Part shown: positions 16,280-25,047 of the stretch, piece after piece
How the letters are laid out: every line of letters starts with the position of its first letter
Position numbering within the stretch: the first letter of the stretch is position 1
NCBI RefSeq assembly: GCF_030406665.1
Contig: NZ_CP129121.1
Location: forward strand, 1-64,000
Origin: Halomonas halophila
GTDB taxonomy: Bacteria; Pseudomonadota; Gammaproteobacteria; Pseudomonadales; Halomonadaceae
DNA: 64,000 nt
Direction of reading: 5' to 3'
The notes under the pieces: model-generated
The model's database searches: none
Told to the model about the DNA's origin: nothing
The model's input: the letters and a program-made list of their open reading frames with translations, nothing else
Translations under genes and position numbers: made by a program

Positions 16280-17413
16280 ATGGAGGATGCCTTGAGACCC
16301 AAGGTCATGCAGCTCTGCCTCTCGAACGGCTGGGGCGGACTGGAAATGTATCCTGCGCGGATTATACCCGAGCTGGCCCGCCAGGGGTGGGAGGCCCACG
16401 GCCTGGCGCTTGAAGGCTCGCGGGTGGCGGCGAGCCTCGAGGCCGCCGGCGTCACGCCGCTGACGGTGCCGTCCCGCGGCCAGGCGCTGTGGCGGGTCGG
16501 GCGGATCCTCGCCTACCTCAAGGCCCACGGCATCGAGGTCATCCACTGCCACAAGTCCAGCGACCTGCGCCTGGGCGCGCTGCTGGCGACCCTGCGCCCG
16601 GGGCTCAGGCTGTTCTTCACCGATCACATGGGCGTCACCCGGCCCAAGCGCGACCCCTATCACCGCTGGGCCTACGGCCGGGTCACCCGGCTGTTCTCGA
16701 TCAGCGAGGCGACCCGCGCCCGCAATCTCCAGGCCTTCCCGCTGCCCGCCGAGCGCATCCGCCGGCTCTACCTCGGCATCGATCCGGCGCCCTACGTGGC
16801 CGACCTGGGCGATCACGAGCGCGCGACGCTGCGCGGCGAGCTGGGCGTGCCCGAGGGTGCGGTGGCGATCGGCCTGCCGGGGCGCATCACCCCGGGCAAG
16901 GGGCAGCGGGTGTGGGTCGAGGCGCTGGCGGCGCTCGCAGAAAACCGGCCCGATTCGGCCTGGCATGGCGTGATGATCGGCGGGCTGACGGCCGAGGAGG
17001 GCAGCAACGCGGCCTTCGTCGAGGCGCTGCGCGAGCGCGTCGAGACGCTGGGGCTCGGCGCGCGGCTCACTTTCGCCGGCTTCCGCGCCGACCTGCCGCG
17101 CTGCCTGCAGGCGCTGGACGTGGTCTGCACGCCGTCGCGCAACGAGGCCTTCGGGCTGACGGTGATCGAGGCCATGGCCGCCGGTCGGCCGGTGGTGGGC
17201 GCGTCGAGCGGAGCGATTCCGGAGCTGGTGAGTCCGGACACCGGGCGGCTGGCCGATCCCGAATCCCCCGAGGCCTGGGCCGCGGCCCTGGCCGAGCTGG
17301 TCGACGACGGCGCGCTGCGCGAGCGGCTCGGCGTGGCGGGCCGGACGCGGGTGCTGGAGGATTTCACCTTGGCGCGCCACGTCGAGGCGCTGGTGGCGGA
17401 GTACGGTGCGTAG
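16280..17413 (+). CDS. family 4 glycosyltransferase, LPS core
   Basis: A GT-B enzyme of about 377 residues with the retaining GT4 layout. The N-terminal part has LSNGWGGLEMYPARIIPEL and VIHCHKSSDLRLGALL. The C-terminal donor domain has GLPGRITPGKGQRVWVEAL and the EX7E-type block CTPSRNEAFGLTVIEAMAAGRPVVG. Start choice is uncertain: ATG 16280, a TTG at 16292 with GGAGGA four to nine bases before it, or ATG 16307 are all in frame. It stands alone on the plus strand between two minus-strand genes. A family A repeat follows it. Confidence 0.86.
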   Translation: MEDALRPKVMQLCLSNGWGGLEMYPARIIPELARQGWEAHGLALEGSRVAASLEAAGVTPLTVPSRGQALWRVGRILAYLKAHGIEVIHCHKSSDLRLGALLATLRPGLRLFFTDHMGVTRPKRDPYHRWAYGRVTRLFSISEATRARNLQAFPLPAERIRRLYLGIDPAPYVADLGDHERATLRGELGVPEGAVAIGLPGRITPGKGQRVWVEALAALAENRPDSAWHGVMIGGLTAEEGSNAAFVEALRERVETLGLGARLTFAGFRADLPRCLQALDVVCTPSRNEAFGLTVIEAMAAGRPVVGASSGAIPELVSPDTGRLADPESPEAWAAALAELVDDGALRERLGVAGRTRVLEDFTLARHVEALVAEYGA

Positions 17414-17450
17414 CAGATCCTAGTCGATGAGCGCCGGGGGTAAGGTGGAG

Positions 17451-17515
17451 CGAGGATTTTTTGCCAAGGAAGGCAAAAGTAGCTTACAGGGAGGTATTTA
17501 CAGCGCCCTCGCGGA
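17451..17515 (+). repeat. modular dispersed repeat, family A, copy 3 (short form)
   Basis: Box 1, TGCCAAGGAAGGCA, is followed directly by AAAGTAGCTTACAGGGAGG and TATTTACAGCGCCC. Compared with the long copies at 10.5 and 46.6 kb, the middle segment is absent. It fills most of the 128-base gap between the GT4 and kdkA stop codons. Confidence 0.75.
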
Positions 17516-17541
17516 AGCTTGGGCGCCGGCAAAGCTCATCG

Positions 17542-18249
17542 CTAATCTTGAATAGAGTCATAGCCGCGACGGATGGCGTCCATGGCGGGGGTGGCGTCGA
17601 ACTTGGTCAGCGAGCGGGCCAGCCGTTCGAGGTTGGCCTCCTGCCACTGGCCGGGCGCGCGCAGACGGCAGCGGTCGAAGTCGATCAGCCACACGCTGTC
17701 GTCGTCATCGACCAGCAGGTTGCGGGCGTTGAGGTCCACGTGGTCGAGGCCGGCGTCGTGGAAGCGGCGCACCGTGGCGCCGACCCGGGCCAGCAGGGCG
17801 TCATCGGCGTCATGGAGCCGCTCGGCCAGGGCGCGGGCGCTGTTCAGGCGCACGGTGATCAGGGCGGCCTCGTAGCTGGGGCCGTGGCGTGTCGTGACCG
17901 CCGCCACCGGGCGGGGCACCGGCAGGCCGAGCGAGAACAGGTGGGCGGTCAGGCGCAGCTCGCGGAAGGAACGGCTGCGTTCGGCGCCGGTCCACAGGTA
18001 GCGCGATTCGCTGATCCTGGCCACCAGGCCACCGCGGCGGTAGGGGCGCAGCACCCACTCGGCATCGCCGGCGGCCAGGAACAGGCTGGCCCCGCGGCCG
18101 GGTGCCTCGCCGGTGACGCGGCCCTGCCGGCGCCAGTGGTCGGGATCGAAGGTGAGCGGGCCGATTTGTGGCGCCCCATCGGCGTCACATAAACTGTCCG
18201 CATCATATAAAATGTAAACCTTTCCCGTTTGAAGCGTTGCCAATCGCAT
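17542..18249 (-). CDS. kdkA: 3-deoxy-D-manno-octulosonic acid (Kdo) kinase
   Basis: Phosphorylates the Kdo residue of lipid A-Kdo at O-4, as in Haemophilus and Vibrio, which use one phosphorylated Kdo. The 235-residue protein has the family's GRGASLF and LRPYRRGGLVARISESRYLWTG blocks. The kinase catalytic loop is seen in HVDLNARNLLVDD and the metal-binding IDFDRCR. The N-terminus MRLATLQTGKVYILYD aligns sensibly with known KdkA starts. The ATG ends at 18249 while the divergent GT9 ATG begins at 18248, so the two starts share the tetranucleotide CATG. Confidence 0.9.
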   Translation of the reverse strand: MRLATLQTGKVYILYDADSLCDADGAPQIGPLTFDPDHWRRQGRVTGEAPGRGASLFLAAGDAEWVLRPYRRGGLVARISESRYLWTGAERSRSFRELRLTAHLFSLGLPVPRPVAAVTTRHGPSYEAALITVRLNSARALAERLHDADDALLARVGATVRRFHDAGLDHVDLNARNLLVDDDDSVWLIDFDRCRLRAPGQWQEANLERLARSLTKFDATPAMDAIRRGYDSIQD

Positions 18250-19345
18250 GAAGCATCCTCTGCCCGCCAGCCCCGCCCATATCGGCGTGCTGCGCCTCTC
18301 CGCCCTGGGCGATGTCTGTAACCTGGTTCCGACGATCCGCGCGCTGCAGCGTCAGTGGCCCGATGCGCGCATCACCTGGATCATCGGCAAGGGCGAGCAC
18401 AGTCTACTGGCCGGCATGTCGGGGGTCGAGTTCGTCGTCTACGACAAGGCCACGGGCCTGGCGGGGATGCGCGAGCTGTGGCGGCAGCTGGCGGACACGC
18501 GCTTCGACGTGCTGCTGCACATGCAGCAGGCGCTGCGGGCCAGCGTGCTCTCCCTGGGCCTCAAGGCCGACCTGCGCGTCGGCTACGACAAGGCCCGTGC
18601 CAAGGATGCCCAGCACTGGTTCACCCACCGCCAGCTGGCGCCGCACCCCCGCGCCCACGTGCTCGAGTCCTTCCTCGACTTCGCCCGGCTGCTGGGCGTC
18701 GAGGATCTCTCGCTGGCATGGGACATGCCGATCCCCGACGCCGCCCGCGACGAGGCCGCGACGCTGACCGGGGATGCGCCCTACCTGCTGATGAGCCCCT
18801 GTGCCAATCCGCGGCTGCGCAACTTCCGCAACTGGTCGGCGGAGGGCTACGCCAGCGTGGTCGAGCACGCCTGGGTCCAGCACGGCCTGAAGACGGTGCT
18901 GACCGGCGGTGGCAGCACCCAGGAGCGCGAGATGGGCAGCCGCATCCAGGCGCTGTCCCAGCCCGGCGCGGTGATCGACGCCATCGGTGGCTCCTCGCTC
19001 AAGGGCCTGCTGGCGCTGATCGACGGCGCCCGGGCGGTGGTGGCGCCGGACTCGGGTCCGGTGCACATGGCCAACGCCCTGAACACCCCTGTGGTCGGCC
19101 TGTTCGCCACCACCAACCCGGACCGGGCCGCGCCCTACTGCTGGCGCGAACACGTGGTGAACCGCTATCCCGACGCGGTGCGCCAGTTCCTGCACAAGGA
19201 CCCCGAGACGCTCCCCTGGGGGCAGCGGGTCCGTCATCCCGACGCCATGTCGCTGATCCAGGCCGACGACGTCATTCGCCATCTCGAGGCGGTGCTGGAC
19301 ACCGCCGCGTCCCGTCAGGAAAGGGAGCCTTCCGATGAAGCTTGA
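18248..19345 (+). CDS. family 9 glycosyltransferase, heptosyltransferase I (WaaC/OpsX)-like
   Basis: A 365-residue GT9 enzyme, probably the one that adds the first heptose to Kdo. It begins with IGVLRLSALGDVCNLVPTI. It has LLHMQQALRASVLSL, YLLMSPCANPRLRNFRNW and the donor-site VVAPDSGPVHMANALNTPVVGLFAT. The WaaC role is inferred from linkage to kdkA, hldE and waaA and from the presence of waaF elsewhere in the block. The start shares bases with kdkA on the other strand. The end overlaps hldE by 11 bases. Confidence 0.86.
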   Translation: MKHPLPASPAHIGVLRLSALGDVCNLVPTIRALQRQWPDARITWIIGKGEHSLLAGMSGVEFVVYDKATGLAGMRELWRQLADTRFDVLLHMQQALRASVLSLGLKADLRVGYDKARAKDAQHWFTHRQLAPHPRAHVLESFLDFARLLGVEDLSLAWDMPIPDAARDEAATLTGDAPYLLMSPCANPRLRNFRNWSAEGYASVVEHAWVQHGLKTVLTGGGSTQEREMGSRIQALSQPGAVIDAIGGSSLKGLLALIDGARAVVAPDSGPVHMANALNTPVVGLFATTNPDRAAPYCWREHVVNRYPDAVRQFLHKDPETLPWGQRVRHPDAMSLIQADDVIRHLEAVLDTAASRQEREPSDEA

Positions 19346-20765
19346 TCTGACCGCGCTGGAGCATTCCCGTCTGCTGGTGGTGGGCGACGTGATGCTCGAC
19401 CGCTACTTCCATGGCGGCACCTCACGGATCTCGCCCGAGGCCCCGGTGCCGGTGGTGCGGGTCGAGGAGGCCGAGGATCGCCCCGGCGGCGCCGCCAACG
19501 TGGCGCTCAACATCGCCTCGCTGGGCGCGCGGGCGGCGCTGGCCGGCCTGGTCGGCGACGACGACAACGCCGACCTGCTGAGCCGCCGCCTCGAGGACGC
19601 CGGTGTGAGCACTCACTTCGCCCGAAGCGCCGACATACCCACCATTACCAAGCTCCGTGTGATGAGCCGCAACCAGCAGCTGATCCGCCTCGACTTCGAG
19701 CAGAGCCTCGGCGACGTGGACACCGGCCCGCTGGCGGAGAAGGTCGAGACGGCCCTGGACGCCGCCGACCTGGTGATCCTCTCCGACTACGGCAAGGGCA
19801 CCCTGGCCGACGTCCAGGGGCTGATCGGCCGGGTGCGGGCCGCCGGCAAGCGGGTGCTGGTCGATCCCAAGGGCAGCGACTTCCGCAAGTACCGCGGTGC
19901 CAGCGTGATCACCCCCAATCTGGCCGAGTTCGAGGCCGTCGCCGGGCCCTGCCCGGACGATGCCACCCTGTCCGAGCGCGGCGAGGCGCTGCGCGCCGAG
20001 CTGGAGCTCGAGGCGCTGCTGATCACCCGCAGCGAGAAGGGCATGACCCTGATCCGCGAGGGCCACGAGCCGCTGCACCTGCCGACCCGCGCCCGGGAGG
20101 TGTTCGACGTCACCGGCGCCGGCGATACCGTGATCGGCGTGCTGGGTCTGGCGCTGGCCGCCGGCCACGGCTTCCCCGAGGCCATGACCCTGGCCAACCT
20201 GGCCGCCGGCCTGGTGGTCGCCAAGCCCGGCACCGCCACGCTGTCCGTCGCCGAGCTCTACACCGCCCTGCACGGCGACAAGCTGGCCGAATTCGGCGTC
20301 ATCGCCGAGGCGCCCCTGATCGAGGCGGTGCGGGCCGCTCAGGCCCGTGGCGAACGGGTGGTGATGACCAACGGCTGCTTCGACATCCTCCACGCCGGCC
20401 ACGTGGCCTACCTGGAGCACGCCCGCCGGCTCGGCGACCGGCTGATCGTGGCGGTCAACGACGACGCCTCCATCGGACGGCTCAAGGGACCCAAGCGGCC
20501 GATCAACCCGCTGGCCCGCCGCATGCAGGTGCTGGCCGGGCTGGGCGCGGTGGACTGGGTGGTGCCCTTCGCCGAGGACACCCCGCAGCGGCTGATCGAG
20601 GCGGTGCTCCCTGACGTGCTGGTCAAGGGCGGCGACTACCGCCCCGAGGACATCGCCGGCGGTGAGGCCGTGCGCGCGGCCGGCGGCGAGGTGCGGGTGC
20701 TGGGCTTCGAGGACGGCGTGTCCACCACGGCGATGATCTCCACCATCCTCGACCGCGAGGCCTGA
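19335..20765 (+). CDS. hldE: bifunctional heptose 7-phosphate kinase / heptose 1-phosphate adenylyltransferase
   Basis: Two enzymes in one 476-residue chain for ADP-heptose synthesis. Residues 1-310 are a PfkB-type kinase with DVMLDRYFHGGTSRISPEAP and the anion-hole/catalytic motif VTGAGDTVIGVLG near residue 258. From about residue 340 a nucleotidyltransferase follows, with TNGCFDILHAGHVAYLEHAR and its HxGH motif. It overlaps the upstream GT9 gene by 11 bases. The TGA shares its last A with the ATG of waaA, so coupled translation is expected. Confidence 0.97.
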   Translation: MKLDLTALEHSRLLVVGDVMLDRYFHGGTSRISPEAPVPVVRVEEAEDRPGGAANVALNIASLGARAALAGLVGDDDNADLLSRRLEDAGVSTHFARSADIPTITKLRVMSRNQQLIRLDFEQSLGDVDTGPLAEKVETALDAADLVILSDYGKGTLADVQGLIGRVRAAGKRVLVDPKGSDFRKYRGASVITPNLAEFEAVAGPCPDDATLSERGEALRAELELEALLITRSEKGMTLIREGHEPLHLPTRAREVFDVTGAGDTVIGVLGLALAAGHGFPEAMTLANLAAGLVVAKPGTATLSVAELYTALHGDKLAEFGVIAEAPLIEAVRAAQARGERVVMTNGCFDILHAGHVAYLEHARRLGDRLIVAVNDDASIGRLKGPKRPINPLARRMQVLAGLGAVDWVVPFAEDTPQRLIEAVLPDVLVKGGDYRPEDIAGGEAVRAAGGEVRVLGFEDGVSTTAMISTILDREA

Positions 20766-22054
20766 TGGCCGGCCACCCCTGGGTGCGGCGCGGCTACTCC
20801 GCCGCGCTGCTTGCGCTGTCGCCGCTGGTCTGGCGACGGGTGTGGAAGGAGAGCCTGCCCGGGCGCTCCCGCGCCGAGCGGCTGGGGCGCATCGTCGGCT
20901 CGCCCGAGGGCGCCCACAGCCTGTGGCTGCACTGCGCCTCGGTGGGCGAGGTGCAGGCCGCCCGGCCGCTGATCGAGGCCCTGGCGCGGCGTCATCCCGA
21001 CCACCGCCTGGTGATCACCACCATGACCGCCACCGGCGCAGAACGCGCCCATGCCGTCGCCGAACGCCTGCAGGGCGAGGCGCATACAGCCGAAGTGAGT
21101 CATCACTTCGTGCCGCTGGACTTCCCCGGCGCCGCCCGGCGCTTCCTCGATCGCCTGCGCCCCGATCTCGCCATCTTCTTCGAGACCGAGCTGTGGCCCA
21201 ACCTGCTGGCCGGCTGCGAGCGGCGGGGCATTCCGGTGGCGGTGGTCAACGGCCGGCTCTCGCCGCGGGCCTTCCAGGGCTATCGTCGCCTCGGCAGGCT
21301 GATGGCCGAGGCGCTGTCTCACGTCAGCTGGCTGGGGGCCAAGTCCGAGGCCGACGCCGAGCGCTTCCGGGCGCTGGGCATGGCGGCGGAGAAGGCCGAG
21401 GTGACCGGCTCGCTGAAGTTCGATCTGGACCGTGATGACAAGGCCTTCGAGGTGAGTGAGCGCTTGCGCACCGGGTTCGGCCGGCGCCCGGTGTGGGTGG
21501 CGGGCTCGACCCATGAGGGCGAGGACGAGGCGCTGCTCGAGGCCCACGCGCGGCTGCGGGAGCGCTATTCCGAGGCGCTGCTGATCCTGGTGCCGCGCCA
21601 TCCGCGGCGCTTCGAGGCGGCGGCGGAACTGTGCCGCCACGAGGGCATGCCGCTGGCGCGGCGCTCGCGGGACGAGGCGGTGACCTGCGAGATGGCGGTC
21701 TATCTGGGCGACACCATGGGCGAGCTGTCGGCGCTCTATGGCGCGGGCGATGCGGCCTTCGTCGGCGGCAGCCTGGTGCCGATCGGTGGCCACAACCTGC
21801 TGGAGCCGGCCGCCATGGGCGTGCCGGTGTTGACCGGTCCCGAGCTCGCCAACTTCACCGACGTGGCCGAGGCGCTGCGCGAGCGGCAGGCGCTGGTGGA
21901 CGTCGACGATGCCGCGACGCTCGCCGAGGCGCTCACGCGCCTGCTCGGTGACGCGGCGGAGCGTGAACGCCTGGCCGCGGCCGGGCGTGCGGTAGTCGAG
22001 GCCAACCGCGGCGCCCTGGCGCGCACGCTGGAAGGCCTCGAACGGCTTCTTTAG
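20765..22054 (+). CDS. waaA: 3-deoxy-D-manno-octulosonic acid transferase
   Basis: Attaches Kdo to the lipid A precursor at the inner membrane. The 429-residue protein has SLWLHCASVGEVQAARPLIE, ITTMTATGAERA, the catalytic-region FFETELWPNLLAGCERRGIP, VAGSTHEGEDEALLEAH and FVGGSLVPIGGHNLLEPAAMG. With kdkA in the same locus, a single Kdo that is then phosphorylated is plausible, but the number of Kdo units added cannot be read from sequence. It is the last gene of the GT9-hldE-waaA run and converges on pelG with 22 bases between stops. Confidence 0.96.
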   Translation: MAGHPWVRRGYSAALLALSPLVWRRVWKESLPGRSRAERLGRIVGSPEGAHSLWLHCASVGEVQAARPLIEALARRHPDHRLVITTMTATGAERAHAVAERLQGEAHTAEVSHHFVPLDFPGAARRFLDRLRPDLAIFFETELWPNLLAGCERRGIPVAVVNGRLSPRAFQGYRRLGRLMAEALSHVSWLGAKSEADAERFRALGMAAEKAEVTGSLKFDLDRDDKAFEVSERLRTGFGRRPVWVAGSTHEGEDEALLEAHARLRERYSEALLILVPRHPRRFEAAAELCRHEGMPLARRSRDEAVTCEMAVYLGDTMGELSALYGAGDAAFVGGSLVPIGGHNLLEPAAMGVPVLTGPELANFTDVAEALRERQALVDVDDAATLAEALTRLLGDAAERERLAAAGRAVVEANRGALARTLEGLERLL

Positions 22055-22076
22055 CCGAAGTAAACGCTTACCCTCT

Positions 22077-23492
22077 TCACGCTTCCGGCGTCAGGCGTGG
22101 CCCCCGGGGCGGGCTGAAAGGCGGCTGCAGCATGAAGGTCTGATAGGTGAGCCGCTGAAACTCACGATCCAGCATGCCAAGGCCGACCAGGGACGTGATC
22201 AGGAGTGCCAGCGCATAGCCGTAGCCATAGAAGGCCGGCCCCAGCTGCTGGCTCACCACCGTCAGCCCCAGGTTGGTTCCCGCGAACAACAGGCACAGGC
22301 ACAGCGCCGGCCTCAGGCGATCGAGATAGAACAGCACGTTGAGGATCGCCATGAACAGCACCTGGATGCCCACCGCCACCAGGAAGATATTGAACAGCGG
22401 CAGATACCAGGCCGAGAAGCCTAGCCAGTCGAGCAGGGCCGGTCCGGCCAGCAGCAGGGCCAGGATGGTGATGCCCTGAACCTTGAAGATATCGTAGATC
22501 CCGCGTCGTACGCTGGTGATCATCTGGCTGCGCTGTATCTCGATATGCTCGAGGGTGTCGCCGCCGCGGACGGCCTCGTAATAGGCGCTGCAGCGCTCGG
22601 CGAAGTCCGTCTCCATGCGCATCAGGAACACCGCCATGCCGGGGACGATGGAGAGGTAGGCGAGAAAGAGCGGCAGGTCGTGAATCGGCGCGGCGCGCAA
22701 CGGGCCGATGATCGACTCGGAGGTGTCGGGATTGAACCAGAAGGCCAGCTTGTCGACCCAGATGCCCAGGTTGTAGCTCAGGCCGATCAGGATCAGCGAG
22801 AGATGGCGTTGTCCCCGGCGGTGGAGGTCGAAGGCCCATAGCCGCTCGCTGGGGTAGTGGCGGATCACCATGAAGAGCAGGCTGTAAAGCAGCAGGCCCT
22901 GGCCCAGCACGAAACCGCCCAGCAGCCCTTCGAGCCCCAGGTCGCGCAGCAGCAGGCCCGCGCCGAGTGTGGCGCCGTAGCCCAGGGCAAAGGCGCCCAG
23001 CACCTGATGGTAGGCCTTGACGCCCGCCACGAAGACAGCCACGCACCAGATGTTGCTCAGCAGCACGAAGGCGACCACCATCTCCAGCCGATAGATCAGC
23101 CCGGTGCCGGCGAAGGCGGGCATCGCCGCCAGTCCCAGCGTGCCCGCCGCCAGCGTCACCAGGGTCAGTAGCCCGAGGAGATTGGGCAGAACCCGCTCGG
23201 CGCGGTTCTCGAATAGCCGGTCGGCCACGAAGCGGGTGAACAGCAGCTGCACCAGGCCGGTAAATATTAGCGACGCGGCCACCAGCCAGGTCACCGAGAC
23301 CAGGAACTCGGTGACGTGCCAGCTGGCATCCTGCTGGGTCGAGGCCGAGATCATCCCCAGCGCCATCACCGCCAGGATCGACAAGACCCAGGGGCCGGAG
23401 CCGATGATGCCCGCGTAGCTGTAGGCACGCAGCAGGCCCAGGTAGCTGTCCTGCTGCAGCAGCCTACGCAGTTCGAATCCGATCCCCGCCAT
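22077..23492 (-). CDS. pelG: Pel polysaccharide inner-membrane transporter-like protein PelG
   Basis: A polytopic membrane protein of the polysaccharide transporter (PST/Wzx-like) superfamily, proposed to move Pel polymer across the inner membrane with PelD, PelE and PelF. The 471 residues are mostly hydrophobic, with about a dozen segments visible. The N-terminus MAGIGFELRRLLQQDSYLGL and the stretch LSYNLGIWVDKLAFWFNPDT are typical of PelG. I chose the ATG at 23492 because it gives the family N-terminus; an in-frame start at 23516 would add eight residues. It overlaps pelF by 29 bases and is the last gene of the operon. Confidence 0.95.
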   Translation of the reverse strand: MAGIGFELRRLLQQDSYLGLLRAYSYAGIIGSGPWVLSILAVMALGMISASTQQDASWHVTEFLVSVTWLVAASLIFTGLVQLLFTRFVADRLFENRAERVLPNLLGLLTLVTLAAGTLGLAAMPAFAGTGLIYRLEMVVAFVLLSNIWCVAVFVAGVKAYHQVLGAFALGYGATLGAGLLLRDLGLEGLLGGFVLGQGLLLYSLLFMVIRHYPSERLWAFDLHRRGQRHLSLILIGLSYNLGIWVDKLAFWFNPDTSESIIGPLRAAPIHDLPLFLAYLSIVPGMAVFLMRMETDFAERCSAYYEAVRGGDTLEHIEIQRSQMITSVRRGIYDIFKVQGITILALLLAGPALLDWLGFSAWYLPLFNIFLVAVGIQVLFMAILNVLFYLDRLRPALCLCLLFAGTNLGLTVVSQQLGPAFYGYGYALALLITSLVGLGMLDREFQRLTYQTFMLQPPFSPPRGPRLTPEA

Positions 23493-25047
23493 CTTTGCTC
23501 GTCTCCTTCCCGTCACCGGGCAGTGTCCCGGTATCGACGTAGAGTTGCCGGTAGCGCGAGAGCATCAGCGCCTCGGTGTATTCCACTTCGACGCGGGCGA
23601 TGCCCGCCTCCCGGGCCTGTTGCCAGGCCTGGTCGTCTTCCAGCAGTTCCGCCATGGCGGCGGCCGTGGCGGCGGGGTTGGCGATCGGCACGATGCGCCC
23701 CGAGGGCCGCTCCGTCTGGCCGTTTCCCAGCACCAGTTCACGACAGGCGCCGACGTCGCTGCACACCGCCGGCACCCCGGCGGCCATGGCCTCGAGCACC
23801 ACCAGGGGCTGGGCCTCGCTGATCGAGGTCAGCACCACCAGGCGGGATTGGGCGAGTATCGTTTCGGTGCGCTGGAAGCCGAGAAAGCGTACCCGCGTCT
23901 CGAGGCCGAGCTGCTGTACCAGGTCGTGACACTCACGCGCATAGTCGGGATCCTCGCTCTCCGGCCCGACGATCCAGCCCTCGGCCTGGGGCACGCGCGA
24001 CAATAGCTGATGCATGGCGCGTATGAAGGTCTTGATGTCCTTGATCGGCGTGACCCGGCCGAGCAGCGTCACGACCGGCCGGCTTGCGGCGCCTGTCGCG
24101 TCGCGCAAGGGGCGAAAGCGCTCGATGCCGATGCCGTTGGGGATCACCCGAGTGCGTTCCTCCGCGGCGCCATCGAGCAGCTGGCGCTGACGGTTGCCTT
24201 CGTAGAGGGTGGTGATGCCGCTGGCCGAGGCGTAGGTCATGCGCCCGAGACTCTGGAAGAAGCGAACCCACATGCGCCGCAGGTAGCCCGTATCGGTCTG
24301 GAAGCCGTGGGTCAGCGGATCGGTCGGGTCGCGTATCCAGTCGGCCTGTACCAGGTCGATCTGGCGTTCCTTGGTGTAGATGCCGTGCTCGGAGACCAGC
24401 AGCGGCCGTCGGGTGATGTGGTGCGCCAGGGCCCCGAGAAAGCCGGCATAGCCGGTGGAGATGGCATGCAGGCAGCGCCCCGGCGGCAGCTGCCTGGCGA
24501 TGCGCGAGAGCAGGAATAGCGGGATGTGCATGTTGCGCACCGACCAGAAGTAGTCGATGAAGGAGGGGTCGGGGTAGTCACGATGGTAGTGCTCGAGGAC
24601 CTGCTCCCAGGCGGCCTCGCTGTACAGGAAGTCGTCCTGGCTCAGGCCGCCGGTACGGCCCAGCAGCCGGGCGGCCTGGCACAGGGCGGCGTCCGGACTG
24701 ACCTCGGGGGCGCGCAGGGTCTCATGCAGTTCGCGACTCGCCGCGAAGGCGCGCTTGTTGCCGCGCCGTTGACGCGGCGCACCGGCCCGGGGCATGTCGT
24801 CGAACAGATAGTGGCGCTCGAGGTGCACCACGTTCTCCGGTCGCGCGTAGAGGATGCCCTGATAGTCTTGTCGTCGTCCGCCCAGGAAGACCAGGGCGAA
24901 GCGCAGGTCGGGCAGCCCTCGAATCAACTGGTCGACCCAGCCGGCGACCCCGCCGCGTACCATGGGGTAGGTGCCCTCCAGCAACAGGATGATGTCGGCG
25001 GGCGGGTCGCGCCGCCTGAGTGTCGGCCAGCCGTCTGTCATCGCCAT
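23464..25047 (-). CDS. pelF: Pel polysaccharide glycosyltransferase PelF
   Basis: The cytoplasmic GT4 polymerase of the Pel system. The 527-residue protein has LLLEGTYPMVRGGVAGWVDQ near the N-terminus, then LVSEHGIYTKERQIDL in the middle. The C-terminal donor domain has VTLLGRVTPIKDIKTFIRAM and the EX7E block SISEAQPLVVLEAMAAGVPA. The start MAMTDGW at 25047 overlaps pelE by 10 bases. Known Pel is a partly deacetylated GalNAc/GlcNAc polymer, and the adjoining epimerase fits supply of UDP-GalNAc to this enzyme. Confidence 0.97.
   Translation of the reverse strand: MAMTDGWPTLRRRDPPADIILLLEGTYPMVRGGVAGWVDQLIRGLPDLRFALVFLGGRRQDYQGILYARPENVVHLERHYLFDDMPRAGAPRQRRGNKRAFAASRELHETLRAPEVSPDAALCQAARLLGRTGGLSQDDFLYSEAAWEQVLEHYHRDYPDPSFIDYFWSVRNMHIPLFLLSRIARQLPPGRCLHAISTGYAGFLGALAHHITRRPLLVSEHGIYTKERQIDLVQADWIRDPTDPLTHGFQTDTGYLRRMWVRFFQSLGRMTYASASGITTLYEGNRQRQLLDGAAEERTRVIPNGIGIERFRPLRDATGAASRPVVTLLGRVTPIKDIKTFIRAMHQLLSRVPQAEGWIVGPESEDPDYARECHDLVQQLGLETRVRFLGFQRTETILAQSRLVVLTSISEAQPLVVLEAMAAGVPAVCSDVGACRELVLGNGQTERPSGRIVPIANPAATAAAMAELLEDDQAWQQAREAGIARVEVEYTEALMLSRYRQLYVDTGTLPGDGKETSKDGGDRIRTA

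Noticed and set aside
18248..20765. possible new polymer or capsule pathway in the glycosyltransferase block
   Set aside because: hldE, hldD, waaF, waaA and kdkA place the block in ordinary LPS inner-core synthesis; no polymerase or flippase is present.
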